Below are positions 27,419 through 36,568 of a DNA stretch of 64,000 nt, piece by piece; the first letter of the stretch is position 1, and every line of letters starts with the position of its first letter. The stretch is taken from NCBI GenBank assembly GCA_902607625.1, contig CACLKR010000001.1, forward strand, positions 58,903-122,902, read 5' to 3'. Origin of the DNA: an uncultured Pelagibacteraceae bacterium. GTDB lineage: Bacteria > Pseudomonadota > Alphaproteobacteria > Pelagibacterales > Pelagibacteraceae. Under the pieces are notes generated by a model. That model was not told the origin of the DNA, did not search any database, and was given only the letters and a program-made list of their open reading frames with translations. Made by a program: the position numbers and the translations under genes.

Positions 27419-28287
27419 TTATTTAAAACTCTTCCAGCAACTGTTTTTAATTTATCAATTGTTTTTTTTGTTCTTTTTTCTGGAGCAGTAATAATTGCTA
27501 CATCTAAACAATTATTTGTTGGATCTTTTGGATCTATATGGTTTTCGAAGTTTTCAATAATATTTTTAACCATATTTTTTGCTTTAGCAGCATTACCTAA
27601 TAAGACTTTAATGACTGTTTGGACATCAACGTTTTCATGGTCTGGATGCCAACAATCATAATCAGTAACCATTGATACTGATGCATATCTAATTTCCGCT
27701 TCTCTTGCTAATTTTGCTTCGGGCATATTTGTCATTCCAATAACATCAGCTTTCCATGATCGATATAAATTAGATTCTGCTAAAGTAGAAAATTGTGGAC
27801 CCTCCATAACTACATAGGTTCCGCCTCTTTGATAATCTATCTTTTCTTTTTTTATTGCCTCTTCGCAAGCATTCATTAAACCATTAGATGTTGGATGTGC
27901 CATCGAAACATGGGCAACAATATCCTCATCAAAAAAAGTTTTCTTTCTGGCAAAAGTTCTATCTATAAATTGATCAACTATTACAAATTTTCCTGGTGGC
28001 AAATCTTCTTTTAATGAGCCTACAGCAGATACCGAAATAATATCTGTAACACCTAATTGTTTTAAAGCATCTATGTTAGCTCTGAAGTTTATGTTTGATG
28101 GTGAAATTTTATGTCCTCGCGCGTGACGTGGTAAAAAACAAACTTTGTTTCCTTTATAATTAAAGCTTAATATTTCATCGGATGCTTTTCCCCAAGGAGT
28201 TGTTATTGTTTCCCACTTTGGGCTTTCTAATCCTTCAATTTCATAAAGTCCACTACCACCAATTATTGCTAATTTGTTTTTTGCCAT
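27415..28287 (-). CDS. mtnP: 5'-Methylthioadenosine phosphorylase
   Basis: The 290-residue phosphorylase begins LAIIGGSGLYEIEGL and has PRHARGHKISPSNINFRANI, the EGPQFSTLAESNLYR phosphate/nucleoside region and GMTNMPEAKLAREAE, all typical of MTA phosphorylase. It splits MTA, the by-product of spermidine synthesis, into adenine and 5-methylthioribose-1-phosphate. It is the first gene of a five-gene operon and is divergent from apt (48 bp between starts), which uses the adenine. Confidence 0.93.
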   Translation of the reverse strand: MAKNKLAIIGGSGLYEIEGLESPKWETITTPWGKASDEILSFNYKGNKVCFLPRHARGHKISPSNINFRANIDALKQLGVTDIISVSAVGSLKEDLPPGKFVIVDQFIDRTFARKKTFFDEDIVAHVSMAHPTSNGLMNACEEAIKKEKIDYQRGGTYVVMEGPQFSTLAESNLYRSWKADVIGMTNMPEAKLAREAEIRYASVSMVTDYDCWHPDHENVDVQTVIKVLLGNAAKAKNMVKNIIENFENHIDPKDPTNNCLDVAIITAPEKRTKKTIDKLKTVAGRVLNK

Positions 28288-28335
28288 AAATTATTATAAT
28301 TAATATGTTCTTTTTTATTAACTTTGAAGCAAAAA

Positions 28336-28863
28336 ATGGATTTAAAAAAATATATACGTTCTATTCAAGATTATCCTAAAAAAGGGATTTTATTTAGAGA
28401 TATAACTACTTTAATTAAAAACAAAGATGCATTTAAGGAATGTATAGACCAAATGTCAAAAATATTAAATAAATTGAATTATGATAAAATAGCAGCTGTA
28501 GAATCTAGAGGTTTTATATTTGCTTCTCCACTTTCCTACAATTTATCAAAACCAAATATTTTAATGAGAAAAGAAAACAAGTTACCTGCTGCAAAATATT
28601 CTGTGGATTTTAAATTGGAATACGGCAATGCAACATTAGAAATCCACAAAGATTCGATTAATCCAAAAGAAAAAATAATTATTGTTGATGATTTAATTGC
28701 CACAGGTGGTACTTCCGATGCTGCTGCTAAACTAGTTGAAAAATGCGGAGGTGAGATTGCTGGATTTATTTTTGTAATAAATCTTTTTGATTTAGGCGGA
28801 AAAAAATTGTTAGAAAAAAAGGGATATAAAACTTTTAGTTTAATAGACTTCCCAGGACACTAA
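28336..28863 (+). CDS. apt: Adenine phosphoribosyltransferase
   Basis: The ATG at 28336 gives 175 residues; a TTG four codons upstream is possible but less likely. The PRPP motif is IIVDDLIATGGTSDAA near residues 119-134, and YPKKGILFRDITTL with VESRGFIF are Apt signatures. It joins adenine and PRPP to AMP. Divergent position next to mtnP suggests it recycles the adenine set free from MTA. Confidence 0.93.
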   Translation: MDLKKYIRSIQDYPKKGILFRDITTLIKNKDAFKECIDQMSKILNKLNYDKIAAVESRGFIFASPLSYNLSKPNILMRKENKLPAAKYSVDFKLEYGNATLEIHKDSINPKEKIIIVDDLIATGGTSDAAAKLVEKCGGEIAGFIFVINLFDLGGKKLLEKKGYKTFSLIDFPGH

Positions 28864-29720
28864 TTGTCTATTTTTGGTCTATACCAAGAAGATTTTCCGA
28901 GTAATGCATTATAAAAACCTGAGGCTCTATTAAAATATATTTTCTTTTTAAAATTATTATTTACCAGAAGATAAAATAAAAATTTCAGAATAGACGAAAT
29001 ATAAGTTGGTAAACATTCTATTGTTGCTTTTAAAAAACCAAAGTGCTTTTTGTTAAAGTAAAATTTTGACCAAATCCAATGCCAGTTTCTGGAAAGCTCG
29101 ACTTCATCTTTGTGTTTTGAATCAACTGCCTTTGCTCCACCATGATTTATTTTTGCTGTAGGGACAACAAATATAGAACCTCCTGCTTTGTTAACTCTTA
29201 AACATAAATCATTATTTTCCAAATATAAGAAGAAATTTTCATCAAAATAAATATTATCTTCGAATTTTTTTTTGTTTAATAACATCGAAAAACCATCAAC
29301 ATGCTCTACTTGGAAAGGAGAATATTTTTCTTTAGAGCTTTTTTTATAGTTAGGAAAGTTTAAATCTACATTTATTGGAGTTAGTATAGAAAATTCTGGT
29401 ATTTTTTTTGATGCTAGAAAAATTTCATCTAAAGCGTTTGGTTCTAATGTGGCATCAGGATTTAATATGTATACATAGTCTGTCTTAGCTAATTTAATCC
29501 CAATATTATTGCCAGCTCCCATTCCTATATTAGATTTAGAGAGAATACATTCTAGGTTCTTATACTGCGATTCTAAATCCTCTTTAAATCTTTGATTGTT
29601 AGAATTTTCTACAACAATTATTGGTATGCTTTGATTAATTGATTTTATACATTCATGTATAATATTTTCACTTTTTAAAGTTACAATTACTACTGACAAA
29701 TTTTGCCTAGATATTGACAT
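28860..29720 (-). CDS. Glycosyltransferase family 2 (rhamnosyltransferase-like)
   Basis: The 286-residue GT-A protein has the opening LSVVIVTLKSENIIHECI, a nucleotide-binding NPDATLEPNA (DxD-like) near residue 93 and the acceptor-side ED-like FLYLENNDLCLRV. It resembles WbbL-type rhamnosyltransferases, which fits the dTDP-sugar genes just downstream on the other strand. It overlaps the apt stop by 4 bp and so marks the left end of the variable glycan region. Donor and acceptor are inferred. Confidence 0.82.
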   Translation of the reverse strand: MSISRQNLSVVIVTLKSENIIHECIKSINQSIPIIVVENSNNQRFKEDLESQYKNLECILSKSNIGMGAGNNIGIKLAKTDYVYILNPDATLEPNALDEIFLASKKIPEFSILTPINVDLNFPNYKKSSKEKYSPFQVEHVDGFSMLLNKKKFEDNIYFDENFFLYLENNDLCLRVNKAGGSIFVVPTAKINHGGAKAVDSKHKDEVELSRNWHWIWSKFYFNKKHFGFLKATIECLPTYISSILKFLFYLLVNNNFKKKIYFNRASGFYNALLGKSSWYRPKIDN

Positions 29721-29789
29721 AGTATAATGAATACTGAATTTTTAAATTAAAAGTATACTAATAGTTTTTACTAATGTAAAAAACAAAAT

Positions 29790-30806
29790 ATGAAAAAAGT
29801 TATAGTGACAGGTGGAGCAGGATTTATTGGAAGCAATCTTGTTAAATATTTACTTAAGAAAAAATATTTTGTTATTAATATTGATAAACTAAGTTATTCA
29901 GCAAATCCTTATAATCTTAAAAATTTATATAAAAATAAAAATTACACTTTTTTTAAAGTAGACCTGAACAATAAAAAAAAAATTGTTAAGCTACTTAAGA
30001 GGTATAAACCTGAAGGTATTTTTAACTTAGCTGCTGAAACGCATGTTGATCGATCAATTGATGAGCCCAAAAATTTTATTTTTAGCAATATTTTAGGAAC
30101 ATATAATTTATTAGAATCAATTGTGTCTTATAAAAAAAAAATAAAACTTATTCATGTCTCCACTGATGAAGTATATGGAGACTTAATTAAAGGAAGATCT
30201 AACGAAAAATACCCTTACAACCCAAGTTCACCTTACTCATCATCAAAGGCTAGCGCAGATCATTTGATCAAGGCTTACGTTAGAACTTATAAAATTCAAG
30301 CTGTAATATCAAATTGCTGTAATAATTATGGGCCTAATCAATTTCCAGAAAAATTAATACCAAAATTAATTTTTAATATTATAAATAATAAACCGCTACC
30401 TATTTATGCTAAAGGAAAAAATTCTAGGGAATGGATGCATGTAAAGGATCATTGTGAAGCTTTATTGCTAATATACTTAAAAGGAAAAATAGGGGAAAGT
30501 TATAATATTGGCTCAGGTACAAATCTTAAAAATATAGATTTGGCAAAAAAATTAATAAAAATTGCAAAAAAAAAATCTTTAAAAATCCATAAGAGGACAA
30601 AAATAAAATTTGTAAAAGATAGACCTGGTCATGATTTTAGATATGCTCTAAACAATAAAAAAATACTAAGTAAATTGGGTTGGAAAACAAAAATACCTTT
30701 ATATTTTGGCCTGTCACAAACTTTCGATTGGTATATGAATAATAAAGCTTTTTTTAATAGCGTTTCAAAAAGACATTATATAAATAGACTTGGTCTTAAA
30801 AAATGA
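29790..30806 (+). CDS. rfbB: dTDP-glucose 4,6-dehydratase
   Basis: The 338-residue SDR starts VTGGAGFIGSNLVKYL. It has HVSTDEVYGDL (Thr/Asp/Glu catalytic set), PYSSSKASADHLIKAY (YxxxK) and the NNYGPNQFPEKLIPK segment, a signature of RmlB. It makes dTDP-4-keto-6-deoxyglucose. Its stop overlaps rfbA by 4 bp, and the four genes through rfbC form an operon. An inserted basic stretch near residue 260 differs from typical RmlB but leaves the core intact. Confidence 0.93.
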   Translation: MKKVIVTGGAGFIGSNLVKYLLKKKYFVINIDKLSYSANPYNLKNLYKNKNYTFFKVDLNNKKKIVKLLKRYKPEGIFNLAAETHVDRSIDEPKNFIFSNILGTYNLLESIVSYKKKIKLIHVSTDEVYGDLIKGRSNEKYPYNPSSPYSSSKASADHLIKAYVRTYKIQAVISNCCNNYGPNQFPEKLIPKLIFNIINNKPLPIYAKGKNSREWMHVKDHCEALLLIYLKGKIGESYNIGSGTNLKNIDLAKKLIKIAKKKSLKIHKRTKIKFVKDRPGHDFRYALNNKKILSKLGWKTKIPLYFGLSQTFDWYMNNKAFFNSVSKRHYINRLGLKK

Positions 30807-31684
30807 TAAAAAAAGGAATCATCTTAGCTGGCGGGATTGGCTCTAGAATGAGCCCGTTAACTAAAGCCGTAAATAAACATTTGTTACCTATCTACGACAA
30901 ACCAGTTTTTTTTTACCCATTATCAGTTTTAATGCTTTCCGGAATAAAAGATATACTAATAGTTGTTAATAAAGGAGAACAACACCAATTTAAAAAAATT
31001 TTACCGAATGGAAAAAATCTAGGAATAAAAATTACTTACCTTGAGCAAAAAAATCCTAATGGTTTGCCAGACGCATTTTTGATTGGTGAAAAATTTATTG
31101 GAAATGAAAATATAGCTTTAATATTAGGAGATAATTTTTTCTATGCTCAAAGTTTAACAAAAAAATTAAGAGAATGTGTAAAACTTAATAAAGGAGCAGC
31201 TGTAATATTACACCCAGTAAAAAATCCATCCTCTTATGGTATAGCAACTGTTAACAAAAAAAATAAAATAATAAAAATTGTAGAAAAGCCGAAAAAAACT
31301 TTTTCAAATCTTGCTGTAACTGGTCTTTATTTCTTCGATAATAGAGTTGTTAACTATAGTAAAAAATTAAAACCATCAAAAAGAAATGAACTTGAAATTG
31401 TTGATTTGATAAATAAATACAAAAGTAATAATAAATTGACCGCCCATTTTCTTGGTCGCGGTGGTGCTTGGCTTGACACAGGGTCAATTAAAGATTTTTA
31501 TAATACATCAGCTTTTGTATCAGCAATAGAAAATAGACAAGGTCTTAAAATTGCATGTTTAGAAGAGATAGCTTTAAATAACAAATGGATTAACAAAAAA
31601 AATATTGAAATGGCCATAAAATTTTATGGAAAGTGCAATTATTCTCAGTACCTATCAACTTTAACCAAAAAATCATTTAAATAA
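30803..31684 (+). CDS. rfbA: Glucose-1-phosphate thymidylyltransferase
   Basis: The 293-residue nucleotidyltransferase has GIILAGGIGSRMSPLTKAVNKHLLPIYDKP (first 30 residues: nucleotide-binding loop and catalytic Lys), LGDNFFYAQ (metal Asp) and EKPKKTFSNLAVTGLYFFD. It makes dTDP-glucose for RfbB. The usual loop is GGSGTRL; here it reads GGIGSRM, still compatible with function. Confidence 0.92.
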   Translation: MIKKGIILAGGIGSRMSPLTKAVNKHLLPIYDKPVFFYPLSVLMLSGIKDILIVVNKGEQHQFKKILPNGKNLGIKITYLEQKNPNGLPDAFLIGEKFIGNENIALILGDNFFYAQSLTKKLRECVKLNKGAAVILHPVKNPSSYGIATVNKKNKIIKIVEKPKKTFSNLAVTGLYFFDNRVVNYSKKLKPSKRNELEIVDLINKYKSNNKLTAHFLGRGGAWLDTGSIKDFYNTSAFVSAIENRQGLKIACLEEIALNNKWINKKNIEMAIKFYGKCNYSQYLSTLTKKSFK

Positions 31685-32401
31685 ATGATTAACAAAAACA
31701 AAATTATAGTAACTGGTGGAAGCGGAAGATTTGCACAAATTTTAAAAAAAATAAAATCCAAATATAAATTTGTCTATCCCAATAAAACTCAACTAGACAT
31801 TACCAATATAAACTCAATTAAAAAATATCTTAAGAAAAACAAATCTAAATCTGTTTTGCATCTCGCAGGATTATCAAGACCAATGAATGAGCATGAAAGA
31901 AATATTCAGAAGAGTATTAATTTGAATATTATTGGCACTGCAAATCTAGTGAGTATTTGTTCTGAATTAAAAATAAAATTAATATATTTTTCTACTAGCT
32001 ATGTTTATCCAGGTAAAAAGGGGAATTATAATGAGCTTGACGCTCTACTTCCTTGGAACAATTATGCGTGGTCTAAACTTGGTGGCGAATGTGCAGTTCA
32101 AATGTATAAAAATTCATTAATTTTGAGGGTGTGTATGACTGAAAAACCATTCATTCATAAACATGCTTTTGCAAATGTTAAATTAAATTTCATTTTTCAT
32201 GATGAGTTAGCAAAAATTTTAATCAGGATAATAAATAAAAAGGGAATAATTAACGTGGGAGGACCTACTAAAACTGTCTATAATTTTGCAAAAAAATACA
32301 ACCCTAAAATTAAAAAAAAATTCATCAAGAAAAATTCATCAAGCAATTTTCCTTTAAATCCTTTTATGAATTTATCCAAATTAAAAAAATTAATAAAATA
32401 G
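31685..32401 (+). CDS. Short RmlD-like sugar-nucleotide reductase
   Basis: The 238-residue NAD(P)-dependent SDR begins IIVTGGSGRFAQIL and keeps LHLAGLSRP, YFSTSYVYPG and NYAWSKLGGE (Ser/Thr, Tyr and Lys of the active site). It is shorter than RmlD (about 290-300): the substrate domain after the YxxxK motif is cut down. Position between rfbA and rfbC suggests it reduces a dTDP-4-keto-6-deoxyhexose, as RmlD does for L-rhamnose, but another 6-deoxysugar is possible. It starts directly after the rfbA stop. Confidence 0.7.
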   Translation: MINKNKIIVTGGSGRFAQILKKIKSKYKFVYPNKTQLDITNINSIKKYLKKNKSKSVLHLAGLSRPMNEHERNIQKSINLNIIGTANLVSICSELKIKLIYFSTSYVYPGKKGNYNELDALLPWNNYAWSKLGGECAVQMYKNSLILRVCMTEKPFIHKHAFANVKLNFIFHDELAKILIRIINKKGIINVGGPTKTVYNFAKKYNPKIKKKFIKKNSSSNFPLNPFMNLSKLKKLIK

Positions 32402-32411
32402 GTAATATATT

Positions 32412-32948
32412 GTGAAAATAATAAATACAAAATTTGAAAATTTAAAAATAATTCAACAAAAAAAGCATGGAGATAGAAGAGGGTATCTCAGAGAAACTTT
32501 TTCAAAAAAGATAATTAGGTGGGATGATCTAATTTTTGATTACTCAACATTCTCAAAAAAAAATGTTTTAAGAGGCTTCCATTTTCAATCCAAATTTATG
32601 CAGGCAAAATTTGTAAGCGTTTTAAAAGGAAAAATTTTAGATTATGTTATAGATCTAAGAAGAAATTCAAAAACATTTGGCAAAAGCTTCAGCATTGTGT
32701 TATCAGAAAAAAATTGCAAATCGCTATATATTCCTGAAGGTTTTGCGCATGCATATTATAGTTTTTCTAATTTAAATATAATTTATTATAAATTGTCTAA
32801 CTACTATTATCCAGAATATGAAGATGGAATTATATGGAATGACGAAACTTTAAAAAATAAATGGCCCATCAAAAAACCTATTGTATCCTCGAAGGACAAA
32901 AAATTGAAAACTTTTATAGATTTTAAAAAAATTTACAAAGGTTTCTGA
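32412..32948 (+). CDS. rfbC: dTDP-4-dehydrorhamnose 3,5-epimerase family
   Basis: The 178-residue cupin uses a GTG start at 32412. It has VLRGFHFQ (catalytic His), VLKGKILDYVIDLR, and YIPEGFAHAYYSFS, the RmlC signature. It epimerises carbons 3 and/or 5 of dTDP-4-keto-6-deoxyglucose. The DUF4422 gene on the other strand overlaps its last 16 bp. Single (C3 or C5) versus double epimerisation cannot be decided by eye. Confidence 0.88.
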   Translation: MKIINTKFENLKIIQQKKHGDRRGYLRETFSKKIIRWDDLIFDYSTFSKKNVLRGFHFQSKFMQAKFVSVLKGKILDYVIDLRRNSKTFGKSFSIVLSEKNCKSLYIPEGFAHAYYSFSNLNIIYYKLSNYYYPEYEDGIIWNDETLKNKWPIKKPIVSSKDKKLKTFIDFKKIYKGF

Positions 32949-33766
32949 TTAAGATCTTTTCTTATATCATAAAAAATTATTGGCAATGTTATACATTTAG
33001 TATTTTTTCTAAACCAATAAGGCATAAATCTTTCTGCTAAAAAGGTATAAATTCTTATTTTTCCAAATCCTTTTAAATTTTCAAAACCAAACAACTTTTC
33101 ACATTTTTCTAACCACGGAAAAAGAGCCTCGTAGTAATCTTTTAATTTTTGCTTAGACCTGCAAATAAACATATTATGAGGATTAAATGACACTTCGGTG
33201 TTTACAAATTTTCTAAAATCATTTTGATTTTGATGATCAAGCAAATTTATAGCCTTGTTTAAATTATTTTCACCATGCATAAAATCGAAATGAAAATTAA
33301 TATTTCTCTTTTTTTTACTAAAAATACTTAATGGTTTTTTTACAAAAAACTTTAAACCTTTCTTTATAAATTTCATTGCTCTAAATTGATTTATAAAAAT
33401 AGGTTCTCCAAGGATTGTCTCATATTCATCAAATTTATTAGGAATCTCTTTTAAAACTTGTGAGTTTAAACTATTAAAATTTATATCTTCAGTTTTATAC
33501 TTTTTTAAACTCCAAAATTTTCTATACTGACAGAAACCGATCCATTCATCGTTAAGTTTATCCAGATAATTTTTCCAAATCCAATAATGATATGTATATT
33601 CACCATAATTTTTATTTTTTTTTGAAATATTTATTCCAGATTTATCTCTATGCCAACCATCGTCAAAATTTTTATCTCCTAATCCCACTGGTATGTACCC
33701 TAAATTTTTAACAAAATTATAATGATTGGGTTCTAGAGATATACAAAACATCTTTAAATTTTTCAT
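32933..33766 (-). CDS. DUF4422 protein, putative glycosyltransferase (copy 1)
   Basis: The 277-residue protein has the DUF4422 plan: an N-terminal VGLGDKNF, then NYGEYTYHYWIWKNY and DEWIGFCQYRKFW at about 54-90, and a C-terminal FLAERFMPYWF. DUF4422 proteins occur in capsule and O-antigen clusters and are regarded as probable glycosyltransferases. A homologue lies at 38180-38995. It is 6 bp from the GT61 gene. Donor is unknown. Confidence 0.75.
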   Translation of the reverse strand: MKNLKMFCISLEPNHYNFVKNLGYIPVGLGDKNFDDGWHRDKSGINISKKNKNYGEYTYHYWIWKNYLDKLNDEWIGFCQYRKFWSLKKYKTEDINFNSLNSQVLKEIPNKFDEYETILGEPIFINQFRAMKFIKKGLKFFVKKPLSIFSKKKRNINFHFDFMHGENNLNKAINLLDHQNQNDFRKFVNTEVSFNPHNMFICRSKQKLKDYYEALFPWLEKCEKLFGFENLKGFGKIRIYTFLAERFMPYWFRKNTKCITLPIIFYDIRKDLNQKPL

Positions 33767-33772
33767 ATATCG

Positions 33773-34882
33773 TTAATTTTCTAGTATTTTATTCAAACTA
33801 CTGATTGGTATTTGAATACTACCCTGCTGATTGGGATAATTATACTTCTGTATTTCTCTAGATTCAGTAATTATAGATTGATAATTTAAATCATTTGTTC
33901 TCGCAAGATTTTCAATCACCGGTCCTGTGTTGAAACTTCTTAACTCAACAACTTTTGTACCAGGTTTGCAAAAGACTAAATTTGCAAATCCAGCTCCATG
34001 TAAACCAACAATACATTCCGCATTATAAAATAAATCAATCTGATCAGTAAATTTTATATCAGCGAGACTCACTGAAATAAAATTATTCCCCAATAAGAAT
34101 TTTTCTACTTCATTTTCGTTATTTATTAATCTTTCGGTTGCGTGTTTAGAATCTTTTCTATTTATATAAATTTTATTTTTTTTATTTTTTTCTATATTTT
34201 TATAAAGAAAATTACTTTTTAACCATAACATAATCCAAGCCGGAATATTTTGAATATCTTTTGAAGGTTTTCCGCTTACCACGACAGGATGATCTGTCAC
34301 TATCAATTCTTTTGCTTTTATATGTCTAAACTTTTCGCTAGATAGCCTTTTATTTTTTGTAATATTTAAACAATCTAATGTTTCATTTTGATATTTTTTC
34401 AAAAGACTAGGAAATAAAAAATAATCTATTGTTTTTAAACTGATCTCTTTGCTGCATAAGGCAAGCCTAGGTAAAACATCATATAACCAATGCCAATAGT
34501 TATTATTTCCAGCGCCGCCAGTTAACAGAGAAAGAACTTTACCATTTAATTTTTTTAAAACTCTTGGTGTACCTTTGGTGAAAACAATATTTTCTTTTAT
34601 TTTTGAATTATATATGTGCTCATTATTGTATCGCAGCTGGAAAGAAGGTCCTTCAATGATTTTATTTTCTAACATAACTGCGGTATCATGAACCCTATCA
34701 GTATACAATCTACCACTCGTAATCTTATAAATATTATACTTTAAATTTGTTTCTATATTTACAATTTTAACTTTAATTCTGCTATCCATATTACTTTCTA
34801 TGGATTTCTCAATCCTTCCATATATTTTTGAAAAAATTAGGTAAGATATTATTTTAAATATTTTTTGTAAAAATTTATCCAT
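33773..34882 (-). CDS. Glycosyltransferase family 61-like protein
   Basis: The 369-residue protein has the GT61/DUF563 motifs GGAGNNNYWHWLYDVLPRL near residues 122-140 and CIVGLHGAGFANLVFCKPGTKVVEL near 300-324. An N-terminal hydrophobic stretch suggests membrane association. GT61 proteins in bacteria sit in polysaccharide loci. It is followed by a DUF4422 gene 6 bp away, so both likely extend the same glycan. Confidence 0.78.
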   Translation of the reverse strand: MDKFLQKIFKIISYLIFSKIYGRIEKSIESNMDSRIKVKIVNIETNLKYNIYKITSGRLYTDRVHDTAVMLENKIIEGPSFQLRYNNEHIYNSKIKENIVFTKGTPRVLKKLNGKVLSLLTGGAGNNNYWHWLYDVLPRLALCSKEISLKTIDYFLFPSLLKKYQNETLDCLNITKNKRLSSEKFRHIKAKELIVTDHPVVVSGKPSKDIQNIPAWIMLWLKSNFLYKNIEKNKKNKIYINRKDSKHATERLINNENEVEKFLLGNNFISVSLADIKFTDQIDLFYNAECIVGLHGAGFANLVFCKPGTKVVELRSFNTGPVIENLARTNDLNYQSIITESREIQKYNYPNQQGSIQIPISSLNKILEN

Positions 34883-34967
34883 ACAAATAATTTAAAGAAC
34901 TATATTAATTATAAAAATTAACCATTCGATACAGTTGTATATATAGAAAGTTATTCATATTTAGCGT

Positions 34968-36548
34968 TTATATAATATTGCTCCTAATTAATGATAATGT
35001 AAGACCTCTTCTTTTTACTGCAGAGATCGTGTTGCCAGAAAACTGATCGAAACATGTATTTAAGTCTTTTAAATTTTTAACGTTCGTATTCCAGAAAACT
35101 CTATTTGTCATAATTATATAATCATAATTTTCATCAAAAGACACTATTTTTACATTTCTAATATTAAGTTTTTTTAAATAATATTTAACATTACCTTTTC
35201 CAATACCACAAATTGCAAGGTTTACTTGATTATTATTTTCAAAATTAGTTTTTGTAAGTAATTCTTTTATTGAAGTTCCCCAGTAATCACTTTCAAATTT
35301 TTTATGTGACTCAGAAAACTTTCCACTAAAAATATTTAAGTAGGTATATTGATAGGGCGTTAGAGAAAAAAAAGTATAAACAGAATATATAAATAATATC
35401 GACACAAAAACAGTCAGAATTTTATTTAATTTTAACTTTAAATTTTCTAATAAATAATAAATAACTATACCTGGTATTATGCTTAAATAAGGCAACAAAT
35501 ACAAAAATAATCTTATATTGTCGTAAATCGGATAAGGTGAAATCAATAAAAGTAGATTGGGGAAAATTATAATTAATATTATTAAAATTATTTTATAATT
35601 AAAATTATTAAATTTTTTTTTAAAAAAAGGTGAACTTTTTATTAAAATTACAAAAAATAATAAATAATTTAAAATAAAATATTCAGGTAGTTTATGAAAC
35701 AAAAAAGATAATAGATAATTTTTTGGAGGATGGTAAGTTTCGTAAAAAACACCATTGATTAATCCTTGCGGTACACCCCAACCAAAATTTAAAGTCTCAT
35801 AAAAAAATTCGAACGGTAAAATGAATATATTTGGATATACTTCAGGCCAAAAAATTATTAAAATAAAATATGCAATAAATACAGATATTAAAATATCTTT
35901 TATAAATCTTTTTGCCAATAATTTTTCTTTAAAAATCTTTTTTATAAACAATGAATCTATAGCTAAAAAAACAAATATAGGAAGTAGAGTAATGATAAAT
36001 GAAATTCTACAACTTAAGCCTAGTCCAAGTAAAAGTCCTAAAACAATTACAAAATTATTTCTCTTTTTTTTAATATAATAATATTTAAAATATTTTAATA
36101 AAGAATAAGTCATCCATATATTGCAGAAAGCAATAACAAGATCTCTCTCATTTATGGCCATGTGGCCAAAAAAAATCGGATTAAAAAAACTTATTACAAA
36201 AACAATATATCCTATTTTTTTATTAAAAAGTTCCTTTGCGATTTTTGAAATACCAAAAATTGTACTTATTCCAATTAGCGAATTAAAAATGTGCAAAATG
36301 TCTGTTTCATAACTTTTAGGAAATAGCTGTGAAAAAAACATCACTGTCACACCATAGGTGCCTGGATAAAATTTACTAAACCACAATGGTTTATAATCAA
36401 CAGCTCCTAAAGAAAATAAATACTTTAGCCGTAATTTACTAATTTCAACTACAGCAAGTTCATCCCAGGAAAGACCAATTGTAAGCGAACAATATATTGA
36501 AAATAAAATTAAAGAGTATAAAAAAACATTTATATAATTTTTTTTCAT
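34968..36548 (-). CDS. GT-C-fold membrane glycosyltransferase (GT39/ArnT-like)
   Basis: The 526-residue protein has about eleven membrane helices. Between helices 1 and 2 it carries WDELAVVE, the acidic motif of GT-C enzymes, and INERDLVIAF later resembles the second loop motif. The C-terminal 100 residues are soluble. GT-C proteins take a lipid-linked sugar and move it to a lipid or protein acceptor on the periplasmic side. Base composition is strikingly AT-rich with long Lys/Asn/Ile runs. Donor and acceptor are unknown. Confidence 0.72.
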   Translation of the reverse strand: MKKNYINVFLYSLILFSIYCSLTIGLSWDELAVVEISKLRLKYLFSLGAVDYKPLWFSKFYPGTYGVTVMFFSQLFPKSYETDILHIFNSLIGISTIFGISKIAKELFNKKIGYIVFVISFFNPIFFGHMAINERDLVIAFCNIWMTYSLLKYFKYYYIKKKRNNFVIVLGLLLGLGLSCRISFIITLLPIFVFLAIDSLFIKKIFKEKLLAKRFIKDILISVFIAYFILIIFWPEVYPNIFILPFEFFYETLNFGWGVPQGLINGVFYETYHPPKNYLLSFLFHKLPEYFILNYLLFFVILIKSSPFFKKKFNNFNYKIILIILIIIFPNLLLLISPYPIYDNIRLFLYLLPYLSIIPGIVIYYLLENLKLKLNKILTVFVSILFIYSVYTFFSLTPYQYTYLNIFSGKFSESHKKFESDYWGTSIKELLTKTNFENNNQVNLAICGIGKGNVKYYLKKLNIRNVKIVSFDENYDYIIMTNRVFWNTNVKNLKDLNTCFDQFSGNTISAVKRRGLTLSLIRSNII

Positions 36549-36568
36549 TTAAAACTTTTAGCAATATT

